Assembly: GCF_947488835.1 (NCBI RefSeq)
Contig: NZ_CANLBK010000002.1
Coordinates: forward strand, 372,001-436,000
Reading direction: 5' to 3'
From: an uncultured Marinobacter sp.
GTDB lineage: Bacteria; Pseudomonadota; Gammaproteobacteria; Pseudomonadales; Oleiphilaceae
Length of the DNA: 64,000 nucleotides
A model generated the notes under the pieces. The model had not been told where the DNA came from. It was given only the letters and a program-made list of their open reading frames with translations, and did not search any database. Numbering within the stretch: position 1 is the first letter of the stretch; each line of letters begins with the position of its first letter. Both the position numbers and the translations under genes were made by a program. Shown piece after piece: positions 35,692 to 44,902 of this stretch.

Positions 35692-38343
35692 ATGCGCACC
35701 AATCAGCCAACAACCATCCGCCTGAGCGAATACAAGGTACCGGCATACCTGGTAGATACCGTCGACCTTCGCTTCGAGCTCTTTGAAAATGGTGCACGGG
35801 TGCACAGCACTTTAGCCGTGCACCGAAATCCCGAGTCCACCGAGGAATCCGCGCCGCTGGAGTTGGATGGCGATAGCCTGAAATTGGAGCGGGTTGTATT
35901 GGATGGCCGGGAACTGGCAGTAGACAGTGACTATGATGAAACCGGTGCGCAGCTTGTTATCGCCAAGGTGCCCGCCCAGTTCGAGTTAACGGTCGTGACC
36001 TGGATTGAGCCACAGAACAACACTCGTCTTGAGGGGTTGTACAAATCTTCCGGAATGTTTTGCACTCAATGTGAAGCCGAGGGTTTCCGTTGCATTACCT
36101 ATTTTCCGGATCGCCCCGATGTGATGGCGCGATACCGCACCCGTATTGAAGCAGACAAAGCCAGTTGCCCGGTGTTGTTGTCCAACGGTAACGACGTGGA
36201 CAGGGGGGACCTTGAAGGCGGGCGCCATTTCGTAACCTGGGAAGATCCGTTCCCCAAGCCGAGCTACCTGTTTGCTCTGGTGGCGGGCGATCTGGTGGAA
36301 AAGCAGGATACTTTTACAACCTGTTCCGGTCGGGAAATCGATTTGCGTATATTTGTCGAGCCACGCAATGCTGCCAAGTGTCAGCATGCCATGGACTCGC
36401 TCAAGCGCTCCATGCGCTGGGATGAAGAGGTTTATGGCCGCGAGTACGATCTGGATATCTTCATGATTGTTGCCGTAGACGACTTCAATATGGGGGCCAT
36501 GGAGAACAAGGGCCTGAACATTTTCAACTCGTCCTGCGTCCTGGCCAGCCAGGAAACAGCAACCGACCTTGCGTTCCAGCGCATTGAATCCATTGTTGCC
36601 CATGAGTACTTCCACAACTGGTCTGGCAACCGGGTAACCTGCCGGGATTGGTTTCAGTTGAGCCTTAAAGAAGGGTTCACGGTATTCCGGGATTCCACCT
36701 TCTCGGCGGATATGGGTTCACCAACGGTCAAGCGAATTGAAGACGTAACGCTTCTGCGCACAGCGCAGTTTGCTGAAGATGCCGGGCCAATGGCGCACCC
36801 GGTGCGCCCGGCTTCGTACATGGAAATCAGTAACTTCTACACCCTGACCATTTATGAAAAGGGTGCGGAGGTGGTGCGCATGATTCACACCTTGCTGGGG
36901 CCAGACTTGTTCCGTAAAGGCAGTGATCTGTATTTCGAGCGCCACGATGGCCACGCCGTCACCACCGATGATTTCGTGAAGGCGATGGAAGACGCGTCCG
37001 GTCGCGATCTCACCCAGTTTCGCTTGTGGTACGACCAGGCGGGTACGCCAGTGCTGACGGTGTCAGACGACTATGATGCCGAGCGCGGGATTTACAGCCT
37101 CAGGATACAGCAGGCAATTCCCGACACACCGGGGCAGACGAACAAGAAACCACAGCATATTCCTTTTGCCTTGGGTCTACTGGGCGCCGAAGGGGAGGCT
37201 TTACCCCTGAGGTTGGCAAGCGCAGACGATGCGGCGAAAGCGCCAACCGAACGGGTTCTTGAGCTAACCGAGGCAAGCCATACGTTTGAATTCCATGGGC
37301 TGTATCAGAAACCCGTGCCTTCGTTGCTTCGCCATTTCTCCGCGCCTGTGCGGTTGGTCTACCCGTGGAGTCGAGAGCAGCTTGTGTTTTTGATGAGCCA
37401 CGATCCGGATGGCTTCAATCGCTGGGATGCCGGCCAGCGACTTGCTGTTGATGTAATTCAGTCACTGGTGGATTCCTCCGGGGCGGACGATATTGATTCT
37501 CGCCTGGTGGAGGCATACCGCACCTTGCTGGCAGACAGGGCGCTGGATCAGGCGCTGGTGGCGAAGATGCTCCATCTGCCTTCTGAGGCCTATCTGATTG
37601 AGTTGGCGGATAGCCCCGATGTGGCGGCTATTCACCGGACGCGCGAACAGGTGCTCAGCCATCTTGCAACCTCTTTGAGGGATGAGTTGGTCGCGTGCTA
37701 TCAGCGTAATATGAGTGGCGGAGAGTACGAAGTAACACCGGAATCTGTCGCTCGTCGAAGTCTGAAGAATACGGCGCTCGCCTGGTTGTTGATGATCAAC
37801 GACGATACCGGGCGTGATCTGGCTCTCCAGCAGCTCCGCGATGCCGATAACATGACCGATCGCATGGGTGCGCTGCGGGCGCTGGTTAACTCCGATTACG
37901 CAGAGGAAAGAAGTCAGGCTCTGGTAGATTTCTACGAGCACTTTCAGAGCGATCCCCAGGTTGTCGAGCAGTGGTTCTCCGTGCAGGCGTCCAGCGACCG
38001 GGCTGGCCAGTTACCGCAGATTCAGGCGCTTTTGAAGCATCCGGCTTTTGACTGGAAAAACCCCAACAAGATACGTTCCGTTATCGGGGTGTTTGCAGGT
38101 CAGAATCTGGCCGCGTTCCATAATCCCGACGGTTCGGGGTATGCCTTCCTTGCTGATCAGGTGTGTCGACTGGACGACAGCAACCCGCAGATTGCTGCTC
38201 GGCTGGTTGCACCGTTGACCCGCTGGAAGAAGTTTGCACCTGCCTACAGCGCACTGATGCGTACCGCGCTTGAACAGATTCGCGATAAGGCGGAGTTGTC
38301 CGCAGATCTCTATGAGGTTGTGCACAAAAGCCTTGAAACCTGA
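35692..38343 (+). CDS. pepN: Aminopeptidase N
   Basis: M1-family zinc aminopeptidase of 883 residues, similar in length to E. coli PepN. The exopeptidase motif GAMEN is at 268-272 and the zinc motif HEYFH at 304-308 with distal ligand Glu327 (LSLKEGFTVFRD). The catalytic Tyr region lies after it (YTLTIYEKGAEVVRM). It removes N-terminal residues in cytoplasmic peptide turnover. CTGGAGAC precedes the ATG. It has a promoter of its own or is read from the DUF2797 gene 83 bp upstream. Confidence 0.97.
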   Translation: MRTNQPTTIRLSEYKVPAYLVDTVDLRFELFENGARVHSTLAVHRNPESTEESAPLELDGDSLKLERVVLDGRELAVDSDYDETGAQLVIAKVPAQFELTVVTWIEPQNNTRLEGLYKSSGMFCTQCEAEGFRCITYFPDRPDVMARYRTRIEADKASCPVLLSNGNDVDRGDLEGGRHFVTWEDPFPKPSYLFALVAGDLVEKQDTFTTCSGREIDLRIFVEPRNAAKCQHAMDSLKRSMRWDEEVYGREYDLDIFMIVAVDDFNMGAMENKGLNIFNSSCVLASQETATDLAFQRIESIVAHEYFHNWSGNRVTCRDWFQLSLKEGFTVFRDSTFSADMGSPTVKRIEDVTLLRTAQFAEDAGPMAHPVRPASYMEISNFYTLTIYEKGAEVVRMIHTLLGPDLFRKGSDLYFERHDGHAVTTDDFVKAMEDASGRDLTQFRLWYDQAGTPVLTVSDDYDAERGIYSLRIQQAIPDTPGQTNKKPQHIPFALGLLGAEGEALPLRLASADDAAKAPTERVLELTEASHTFEFHGLYQKPVPSLLRHFSAPVRLVYPWSREQLVFLMSHDPDGFNRWDAGQRLAVDVIQSLVDSSGADDIDSRLVEAYRTLLADRALDQALVAKMLHLPSEAYLIELADSPDVAAIHRTREQVLSHLATSLRDELVACYQRNMSGGEYEVTPESVARRSLKNTALAWLLMINDDTGRDLALQQLRDADNMTDRMGALRALVNSDYAEERSQALVDFYEHFQSDPQVVEQWFSVQASSDRAGQLPQIQALLKHPAFDWKNPNKIRSVIGVFAGQNLAAFHNPDGSGYAFLADQVCRLDDSNPQIAARLVAPLTRWKKFAPAYSALMRTALEQIRDKAELSADLYEVVHKSLET

Positions 38344-38519
38344 GGTTTGGTCGAAGGGGGCTGTGATTGAGCGAGCTTGATTACAGCCAGATACAAAATC
38401 GCACTTTCGATCGATAGACAACCTTGATGAATCGGCTAATCTGGTGGAAAGCCTGCCTTTCCATCAGGTAATAATAAAAAAGCCTTTCTATGGGCTTCCA
38501 GTTGAATTCAGGGCAAACT

Positions 38520-39908
38520 ATGAATCATAAAAAGAGTGCGATACTCGGGGGCTTGCTCGCCCTCTCATTAGCATCATCACCCTCTTGGGCTGCAGTTTCT
38601 TCCAGTGAAGCTTCCCGCCTTGGCAAAGATCTTACACCGTTTGGCTCTATCAAGGCCGGCAACGAATCCGGTACGATCCCGGCCTGGACCGGAGGTATTA
38701 CAAAGCCGCCGGCAGGATACAAAGGCTCGGGTCAGCACCACATTGATCCATTCCCGAACGATGAAGTACTGTTCACCATTAATGCGTCAAACAAAGACCA
38801 GTATGCGGAACACCTGACAGACGGTGCTCTGGCATTATTTGAAACCTATCCGACCAGCTTTCGCATTCCCGTTTATAAATCCCGTCGCACTCACGCAGTG
38901 CCTGACTGGGTTGCGGAAAATACCCGTGAGAATGCTGTTGAAGCAGAAGTCGTTGGCAAGGGTGAAGGCCTAAAAGGCGCCTATGGTGGCTACCCTTTCC
39001 CGATACTGAGTGGCAATGACGAGCAAAAAGCCTGGCAGGTTGTCTGGAATCACCTGACCCGTTGGCGCGGAATTTCAGGCACGCGTCGCTCCAGTGAAGT
39101 TGCCGTCCAAACTAACGGCGACTATTCGCTTGTTACCACTCAGCAGGAAGCGTTTTTCAACTTTTATAACCCTGAGGGAGACGAGAGTGAGCTCGACAAC
39201 ATCATTTTCTACTACCTTTCGTTCACTCAGTCTCCTCCGCGCTTGGCGGGTAGCGCCATTCTTATCCATGAAACCCTCAACCAGATTGTAAGCCCACGAA
39301 ACGGGTGGGGTTATAACGCTGGGCAGCGCCGTGTAAGAAGAGCCCCGAACCTGGGTTACGACTCACCTATTGCAACGGCAGACAATCTCCGCACAGCGGA
39401 TGACACGGATATTTTTAACGGTGCATTGGATCGTTACGACTGGTCTTACGAAGGTTTGAAGGAAATATATATTCCTTATAACAACTACCGCATCGGTGAA
39501 AAGGGGCTCCGTTATTCTGAAATACTCGGTATGTCCCACGTAAATCCGGATGTGACACGCTGGGAGTTGCACCGCGTGCACGTGGTTGAGGCGAACCTGA
39601 AAAAAGGGGCTCGTCATATTTACGGCAAGCGCCGCTTCTACGTTGACGAAGACAGCTGGAACACGGTTCTGTTGGATCAGTACGACGGCCGTGGCGAATT
39701 GTGGCGCGTAACCATGGGTCTTGCGAAAAATTATTATGAACTTCCGGGTGTGTGGACCGTTCTGGACGTCTATCATGATTTACAGGCCCGTCGTTATCAC
39801 GTGATTGGCCTTGACACCGAAGAGCCAAATACCCGAGTTCTTACTAACGACATTCCGAACAAGCGTTACTATTCTCCGGCCTCTCTGCGCCGACGGAGTG
39901 TTCGCTAA
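38520..39908 (+). CDS. Exported DUF1329 protein
   Basis: Protein of 462 residues with a signal peptide (MNHKKSAILGGLLALSLASS, cut after SWA). The mature start GKDLTPFGSIKAGNESGTIPAW is characteristic of DUF1329. I chose ATG 38520 because AGGG lies just before it and the signal peptide begins there; ATG 38490 would add ten residues. DUF1329 proteins are periplasmic or outer-membrane-linked, resemble lipoprotein-carrier folds, and often occur with DUF1302, YCF48-like and MMPL proteins in gene sets for lipid or hydrocarbon handling. The last two follow here; DUF1302 is not in this window. Confidence 0.87.
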   Translation: MNHKKSAILGGLLALSLASSPSWAAVSSSEASRLGKDLTPFGSIKAGNESGTIPAWTGGITKPPAGYKGSGQHHIDPFPNDEVLFTINASNKDQYAEHLTDGALALFETYPTSFRIPVYKSRRTHAVPDWVAENTRENAVEAEVVGKGEGLKGAYGGYPFPILSGNDEQKAWQVVWNHLTRWRGISGTRRSSEVAVQTNGDYSLVTTQQEAFFNFYNPEGDESELDNIIFYYLSFTQSPPRLAGSAILIHETLNQIVSPRNGWGYNAGQRRVRRAPNLGYDSPIATADNLRTADDTDIFNGALDRYDWSYEGLKEIYIPYNNYRIGEKGLRYSEILGMSHVNPDVTRWELHRVHVVEANLKKGARHIYGKRRFYVDEDSWNTVLLDQYDGRGELWRVTMGLAKNYYELPGVWTVLDVYHDLQARRYHVIGLDTEEPNTRVLTNDIPNKRYYSPASLRRRSVR

Positions 39909-40068
39909 GGCATATATTCTTTGTGAGTGGCGAGTTTATAACCCTTGCCTCGCTGCTTAAGGTCGCGTGATGATATGCCGGTAGCCTCAGGTGCCGGCAT
40001 ATTTGCCGTTAATTGCCGGAGCTACCGGCCAGAGACATAAAGTTAAAACAACACAATAGGCAATTTGA

Positions 40069-41217
40069 ATGGCTAAAAGGTTGATGTGCAAAACGCTGGG
40101 GGCGGCCTGCCTCGGGCTTTCCATGGTTTGGTCCTCGCCAGCCGCATTTGCGGTTGCGGATCTCATTGAAACTCCGGCCCGTCAAACGGACCTGGCACCC
40201 ACAAAGCTCCTCAACGACGCTGTACGAGCGGGCGATCGCATCGTTGCAGTGGGGGAGCGGGGACACATCATATACTCGGATGATGACGGGCAAACCTGGA
40301 TGCAGGGCAGTGTGCCTGTGTCTGTTACCTTGACCGCCGTAGATTTCGGAACTGAAACACATGGCTGGGCCGTTGGTCATAGCGGTGTGGTGCTGCATAC
40401 CGACGATGCCGGAGAGAACTGGAGTCTTCAGCTAACCGGAACCGATGCTTCCAAGCTGGCTATTGAGAGTAAGGAAGATCAAGTTGCCGCCATGGAAGAG
40501 CGCATCGAAGAGGCGCCTGAATCCGAAAAGGCAGATCTCGAGTGGGCAATGGATGATCTGGTGTTTGTCATAGAAAACATGCAGTCCGACCTGGATATCG
40601 GCCCGGTAAACCCGTTGCTTGGTGTCTGGTTTGAAGATGATCAACACGGCTTTGTCGTAGGCGCCTATGGCATGATCCTGCGCACGGAAGATGGCGGTCG
40701 TACCTGGAGTGACTGGGCATCGCAGATTCAGAACGCCCAGAACTTCCACCTCAACAGCATTGCTCGTATTACTGGCGGAGCCCTTGTTATCGTAGGAGAG
40801 GCTGGGCAAATTCACGTTTCTGTGGATGGTGGAGACACCTGGGAGCGGCGAGAAAGCCCTTATGAGGGCTCGCTGTTCGGAGTGATAGGAACAGGTCAGG
40901 TTAACGAGCTTCTGGCCTTTGGCCTGCGTGGCAATATGCTTTTTTCCGCTGATTTGGGAAAGACTTGGCGGATGGTGCCTAACAGCGCAGGCGCTACGCT
41001 TAACAATGGTTCAGTGGCTGATGACGGCCGGATAACCCTGGTTGGAAATGGTGGCGCGGTGCTGATGAGTACTAATGGCGCAGAGTCATTTCGTGAACAC
41101 TTCCGGAATGATCGGGCAGGCATTATGAGCGTTGTTCCGGTATCTGGAACCAATCTTCTTGTCGTGGGTGAAAGCGGCGTGAAAATCACCGACGCGCGCG
41201 GAAAGAACCTTCAATAA
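40069..41217 (+). CDS. Exported YCF48/BNR-repeat beta-propeller protein
   Basis: Protein of 382 residues with a signal peptide (ending SSPAAFA). Repeated beta-propeller blades are recognisable by SDDDGQTW, TDDAGENW, TEDGGRTW, SVDGGDTW and SADLGKTW, interrupted by a charged helical insert at about 145-180 (EERIEEAPESEKADLEWAMD). This family is annotated after the photosystem assembly factor Ycf48, but in proteobacteria it accompanies MMPL exporters and DUF1329 proteins. It lies 46 bp before the MMPL gene and is surely co-transcribed. It is probably periplasmic. Confidence 0.85.
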   Translation: MAKRLMCKTLGAACLGLSMVWSSPAAFAVADLIETPARQTDLAPTKLLNDAVRAGDRIVAVGERGHIIYSDDDGQTWMQGSVPVSVTLTAVDFGTETHGWAVGHSGVVLHTDDAGENWSLQLTGTDASKLAIESKEDQVAAMEERIEEAPESEKADLEWAMDDLVFVIENMQSDLDIGPVNPLLGVWFEDDQHGFVVGAYGMILRTEDGGRTWSDWASQIQNAQNFHLNSIARITGGALVIVGEAGQIHVSVDGGDTWERRESPYEGSLFGVIGTGQVNELLAFGLRGNMLFSADLGKTWRMVPNSAGATLNNGSVADDGRITLVGNGGAVLMSTNGAESFREHFRNDRAGIMSVVPVSGTNLLVVGESGVKITDARGKNLQ

Positions 41218-41263
41218 CGCCCTGATGTGGCAACAACCGAAAAAATAATAGAGGGGCTTTTGA

Positions 41264-43648
41264 ATGTCCAACCCGAACCATGACAGGGGTGAACACTACC
41301 TGACAACGCCTAAGGCGGAACCGTTTCTGGAGCGCCTGATTTTCAACAATCGGGCCGTGATCCTTATCGGTTTCCTGCTGTTGACGGTGTTTTTGGGATA
41401 TAACGCAGTAAAAATCCAGCCGGATGCGAGTTTCGAGCGAATGATCCCGCTTGAGCACCCGTATATCATCAATATGCTGGATCACCGGAATGACCTGGAA
41501 AACCTGGGCAACTTTGTACGCATTGCTGTGGAAACCAAAACCGGTGATATCTTTTCTGCAGAGTACATGGAGACTCTGAAGCAGATCACCGATGAGGTTT
41601 TCTATCTTAACGGTGTGGACCGCTCAGGCCTGAAAACTCTGTGGACATCAAACGTTCGCTGGGTAGAGGTAACGGAGCAAGGTTTCCAGGGCGGCAACGT
41701 TATTCCGGATGACTACGATGGTTCGCCGGCAAGTCTGGAGAATCTGCGCCAGAACATACTTCGTTCTAACGAAGTAGGGCGGTTGGTGTCAGATAACTTC
41801 CGGTCCACGATTGTTTACGCACCTCTGTATGAAAAGAATCCGGAAACCGGAGAGCCACTGGATTACGCAGCGTTTTCTCGGGACCTGGAAGAGAAAATAC
41901 GGATCAAGTACGAAGAGCAAAACCCGAACATAGACATTCACATCGTCGGCTTTGCCAAGAAAGTGGGCGACCTGATTGAGGGTATTGGGTCGATTGCCTG
42001 GTTCGCTGGCATAACTATTCTGCTGACAACCCTGCTGCTGTTTTGGTACTCCCGCTGCATCACTGGCACGCTGGTGCCTGTGTTTACGTCGATTGTTGCG
42101 GTGTTCCTGCAGCTTGGTGCCCTAAGGCTTTTGGGATACGGGCTGGACCCATACTCGGTACTTGTGCCGTTCCTTGTCTTTGCCATCGGCATCAGTCACG
42201 GCGTGCAAATTGTCAATGCCATGGCGGTGGAGGCAGCTAAAGGTTTTGATGCTGTAACCGCCGCTCGTCTGGCATTCCGGGCGCTGTATATTCCTGGCAT
42301 GTTGGCGCTGGTTTCGGATGCGTTTGGCTTCCTCACGCTGTTCTTCATCGAGATTGATGTTATCCGTGATCTGGCCATAGCGGCTGGACTGGGTGTAGCC
42401 TTTGTTATCATCACCAACCTGGTGCTTCACGTACTGATCATGTCTTACCTTGGTATTTCCAAAGGTGGCGTGCGCCACGTGCAGAACCACGGCGAAAAAC
42501 AGGACCGCAAGTGGCGTATGATGTCCTACTTCGCGCACCCTGGGGTTGCACCAATTTCACTGCTTATTGCTGTGGTTGGCTTGGGTCTCGGCCTCTACTA
42601 CAAACAGGATCTAAAAGTAGGGGATCTTGACCAGGGAGCTCCCGAGCTCCGTGCTGACTCGCGCTACAACCTGGACAATGCCTATATCATCGACAACTAC
42701 TCTACGAGTGCCGATGTCTTGGTTGTGATGGTGAAAACTCCAGAAGAGCAGTGTACTCAATACAATGTTCTTCGGGCCATGGACTCACTGCAGTGGGAGC
42801 TTCAAAACACACCGGGGGTTCAGTCCTCAGCGTCGCTTGCCGATGTGTCTAAGATCGTTACCAAGGCTTTGAATGAAGGCAACTGGAAATGGTATGAGAT
42901 TTCCCGTAACCAGACCATCATCAACGCATCCATTCGTGAGGCGCCATCCGGTCTTATCAACACCACATGCAGCCTGACGCCCGTGCTGGTGTTCCTTGAA
43001 GATCACAAAGCCGAAACGCTGGAAACAGTGGTTGAGCGGGTTGAAGAGTTTGCGAACAACAACAGCAATGATGAGCACACGTTCTTGCTTGCCGCCGGCA
43101 ATGCGGGTGTTGAAGCGGCGACCAACGAGGTTATCGCCAACGCCAAGGATATGATGCTTATCCTGGTGTACAGTGTAGTGAGCTTATTGTGCTTTGCGAC
43201 CTTCCGCTCTGTGCGGGCTGTGTTGTGTATTGTTGTTCCGCTTGGGCTGACATCGATTCTTTGTGAAGCGATCATGGCTGTGTCGGGTATTGGTATCAAA
43301 GTGGCAACCCTTCCTGTTATTGCGCTTGGTGTGGGTATCGGTGTCGACTACGGCATCTATATTTACAGCAAACTCGAGAGGTATTTGTTGGACGGCAAGC
43401 CACTTCAGGAAGCCTACTTCGAAACTCTGCGCTCAACCGGTAAGGCCGTTATGTTTACCGGCGTCACGCTAGGGCTTGGCGTAGTGACCTGGATCTTCTC
43501 GCCGATCAAGTTCCAGGCGGATATGGGCTTCTTGCTGTTCTTCATGTTCTTGTGGAATATGATCGGTGCGATCTGGCTACTCCCAGCGCTTGCGCGATTC
43601 TTGCTGCGGCCAGATCAGATGATCGCTAAGGCTCGTGCTGCCAAATAG
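41264..43648 (+). CDS. MMPL/RND-superfamily transporter
   Basis: Inner-membrane protein of 794 residues with the RND pattern: one N-terminal helix (AVILIGFLLLTVFLGYNAV), a large periplasmic loop, five helices (IAWFAGITILLTTLLLFW onward), a second periplasmic loop, and a second helix bundle (MLILVYSVVSLLCFATF onward). VALGVGIGVDYGIYIYSKLE corresponds to the RND helix-4 signature with an acidic residue. Such single-chain transporters move hydrophobic lipids or related molecules, driven by protons. It is the last gene of the DUF1329/YCF48 cluster and is followed by a strong terminator. Its substrate is unknown. Confidence 0.88.
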   Translation: MSNPNHDRGEHYLTTPKAEPFLERLIFNNRAVILIGFLLLTVFLGYNAVKIQPDASFERMIPLEHPYIINMLDHRNDLENLGNFVRIAVETKTGDIFSAEYMETLKQITDEVFYLNGVDRSGLKTLWTSNVRWVEVTEQGFQGGNVIPDDYDGSPASLENLRQNILRSNEVGRLVSDNFRSTIVYAPLYEKNPETGEPLDYAAFSRDLEEKIRIKYEEQNPNIDIHIVGFAKKVGDLIEGIGSIAWFAGITILLTTLLLFWYSRCITGTLVPVFTSIVAVFLQLGALRLLGYGLDPYSVLVPFLVFAIGISHGVQIVNAMAVEAAKGFDAVTAARLAFRALYIPGMLALVSDAFGFLTLFFIEIDVIRDLAIAAGLGVAFVIITNLVLHVLIMSYLGISKGGVRHVQNHGEKQDRKWRMMSYFAHPGVAPISLLIAVVGLGLGLYYKQDLKVGDLDQGAPELRADSRYNLDNAYIIDNYSTSADVLVVMVKTPEEQCTQYNVLRAMDSLQWELQNTPGVQSSASLADVSKIVTKALNEGNWKWYEISRNQTIINASIREAPSGLINTTCSLTPVLVFLEDHKAETLETVVERVEEFANNNSNDEHTFLLAAGNAGVEAATNEVIANAKDMMLILVYSVVSLLCFATFRSVRAVLCIVVPLGLTSILCEAIMAVSGIGIKVATLPVIALGVGIGVDYGIYIYSKLERYLLDGKPLQEAYFETLRSTGKAVMFTGVTLGLGVVTWIFSPIKFQADMGFLLFFMFLWNMIGAIWLLPALARFLLRPDQMIAKARAAK

Positions 43649-43661
43649 GACTGGCTAGGAC

Positions 43662-43690
43662 AAAAAAGCCCGCTGAAAGCGGGCTTTTTT
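43662..43690 (+). terminator. Rho-independent terminator
   Basis: Perfect stem AGCCCGCT/AGCGGGCT with a GAA loop, flanked by six A and six T, 13 bases after the MMPL stop. Confidence 0.95.
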
Positions 43691-43831
43691 GTTGCCCACT
43701 CAACTGGTTAGCGAGCTACCTCAAGCTTTATTTATGACGCAAAGTGGTCTATGTTCTATGGTGAGCGTGACACTTGCCCCCGTGCTCAGGCGGGCAGTTG
43801 ATTACAACGATGATAATAAGGAATGATTCAT

Positions 43832-44815
43832 ATGACACTGAAACTTAAAGCCTCTGCATTGGCTATTGCTGCGGCTGTTACCTTGGGTGCTGCATCCACA
43901 GCGGTTTCCGCACAGGAGCAACGCTTTGTTACTATCGGAACTGGTGGCGTTACCGGTGTTTATTATCCGGCGGGTGGTGCTATTTGCCGCTTGGTCAATA
44001 TGGATCGCAAAGAGCACGGCATCCGCTGCTCCGTGGAGAGTACAGGCGGTTCCGTATACAACCTGAACGCAATCCGCCAGGGCGAGCTGGATCTTGCAGT
44101 TGCCCAGTCTGACTGGCAGTACCACGCCTTTAACGGAACCAGCCAGTTCAAAGACGACGGCCCTAACAAGAAGCTCCGTGCTGTGTTCTCTCTGCACCCG
44201 GAACCGTTCACCGTAGTCGCCAGCAAAGGCTCAGGTATCAAGAACTTTGAAGATCTCGCTGGCAAGCGGGTTTCTGTGGGCAACCCGGGTTCGGGGCAGC
44301 GCGCCACAGCCGAAGTGCTGATGGACGAAATGGGCTGGACCATGGACAAGTTCTCACTAGCAGCCGAGCTCAAAGCGGCGGAGCAGTCCCAGGCCCTGTG
44401 TGATGGCAACATCGATGCGTTCTTCTACACCGTTGGTCACCCATCCGGTGCCATCAAGGAAGCGACCACTTCCTGTGACAGTGTTCTGGTAAACGTGTAC
44501 AACGATTCAGCCAAAAAGCTGATTGATGACAACCCGTACTACCGGAAAGCCGTTATCCCCGGTGGCATGTACCGTGGTTCCGATAACGACGTAACCACCT
44601 TTGGTGTGGCAGCAACCTTTGTATCTTCAACGGATGTGCCCGATGAGGTTGTATACGAAGTGGTCAAGGCTGTATTCGAGAACTTTGATAGCTTCAAGCG
44701 CTTGCATCCTGCATTCGCGAACCTGAATAAGAGCGAAATGGTCGCTGATGCCTTGAGTGCGCCGTTGCACCCCGGTGCGGCCAAGTACTACAAGGAAGCT
44801 GGCCTGATCGATTAA
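43832..44815 (+). CDS. TAXI-family TRAP transporter solute-binding protein
   Basis: Periplasmic binding protein of 327 residues. The signal peptide (cut near VSAQEQ) is followed by [21 protein letters not shown], the hallmark of TAXI proteins, and [20 protein letters not shown]. It should capture an organic acid, glutamate-like in several known cases, for the fused TRAP permease 87 bp downstream. I chose ATG 43832 because AAGGA is nine bases before it, while the ATG at 43823 touches that site. Confidence 0.93.
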   Translation: MTLKLKASALAIAAAVTLGAASTAVSAQEQRFVTIGTGGVTGVYYPAGGAICRLVNMDRKEHGIRCSVESTGGSVYNLNAIRQGELDLAVAQSDWQYHAFNGTSQFKDDGPNKKLRAVFSLHPEPFTVVASKGSGIKNFEDLAGKRVSVGNPGSGQRATAEVLMDEMGWTMDKFSLAAELKAAEQSQALCDGNIDAFFYTVGHPSGAIKEATTSCDSVLVNVYNDSAKKLIDDNPYYRKAVIPGGMYRGSDNDVTTFGVAATFVSSTDVPDEVVYEVVKAVFENFDSFKRLHPAFANLNKSEMVADALSAPLHPGAAKYYKEAGLID

Positions 44816-44902
44816 TTCGATCCCAAGCGCTTGAGTTAGCTGCGGGCAATCCCTGCCCGCAGCTTTAATTTCACTATCGTTTCCCTCTGACAGGATTCTG
44901 CT

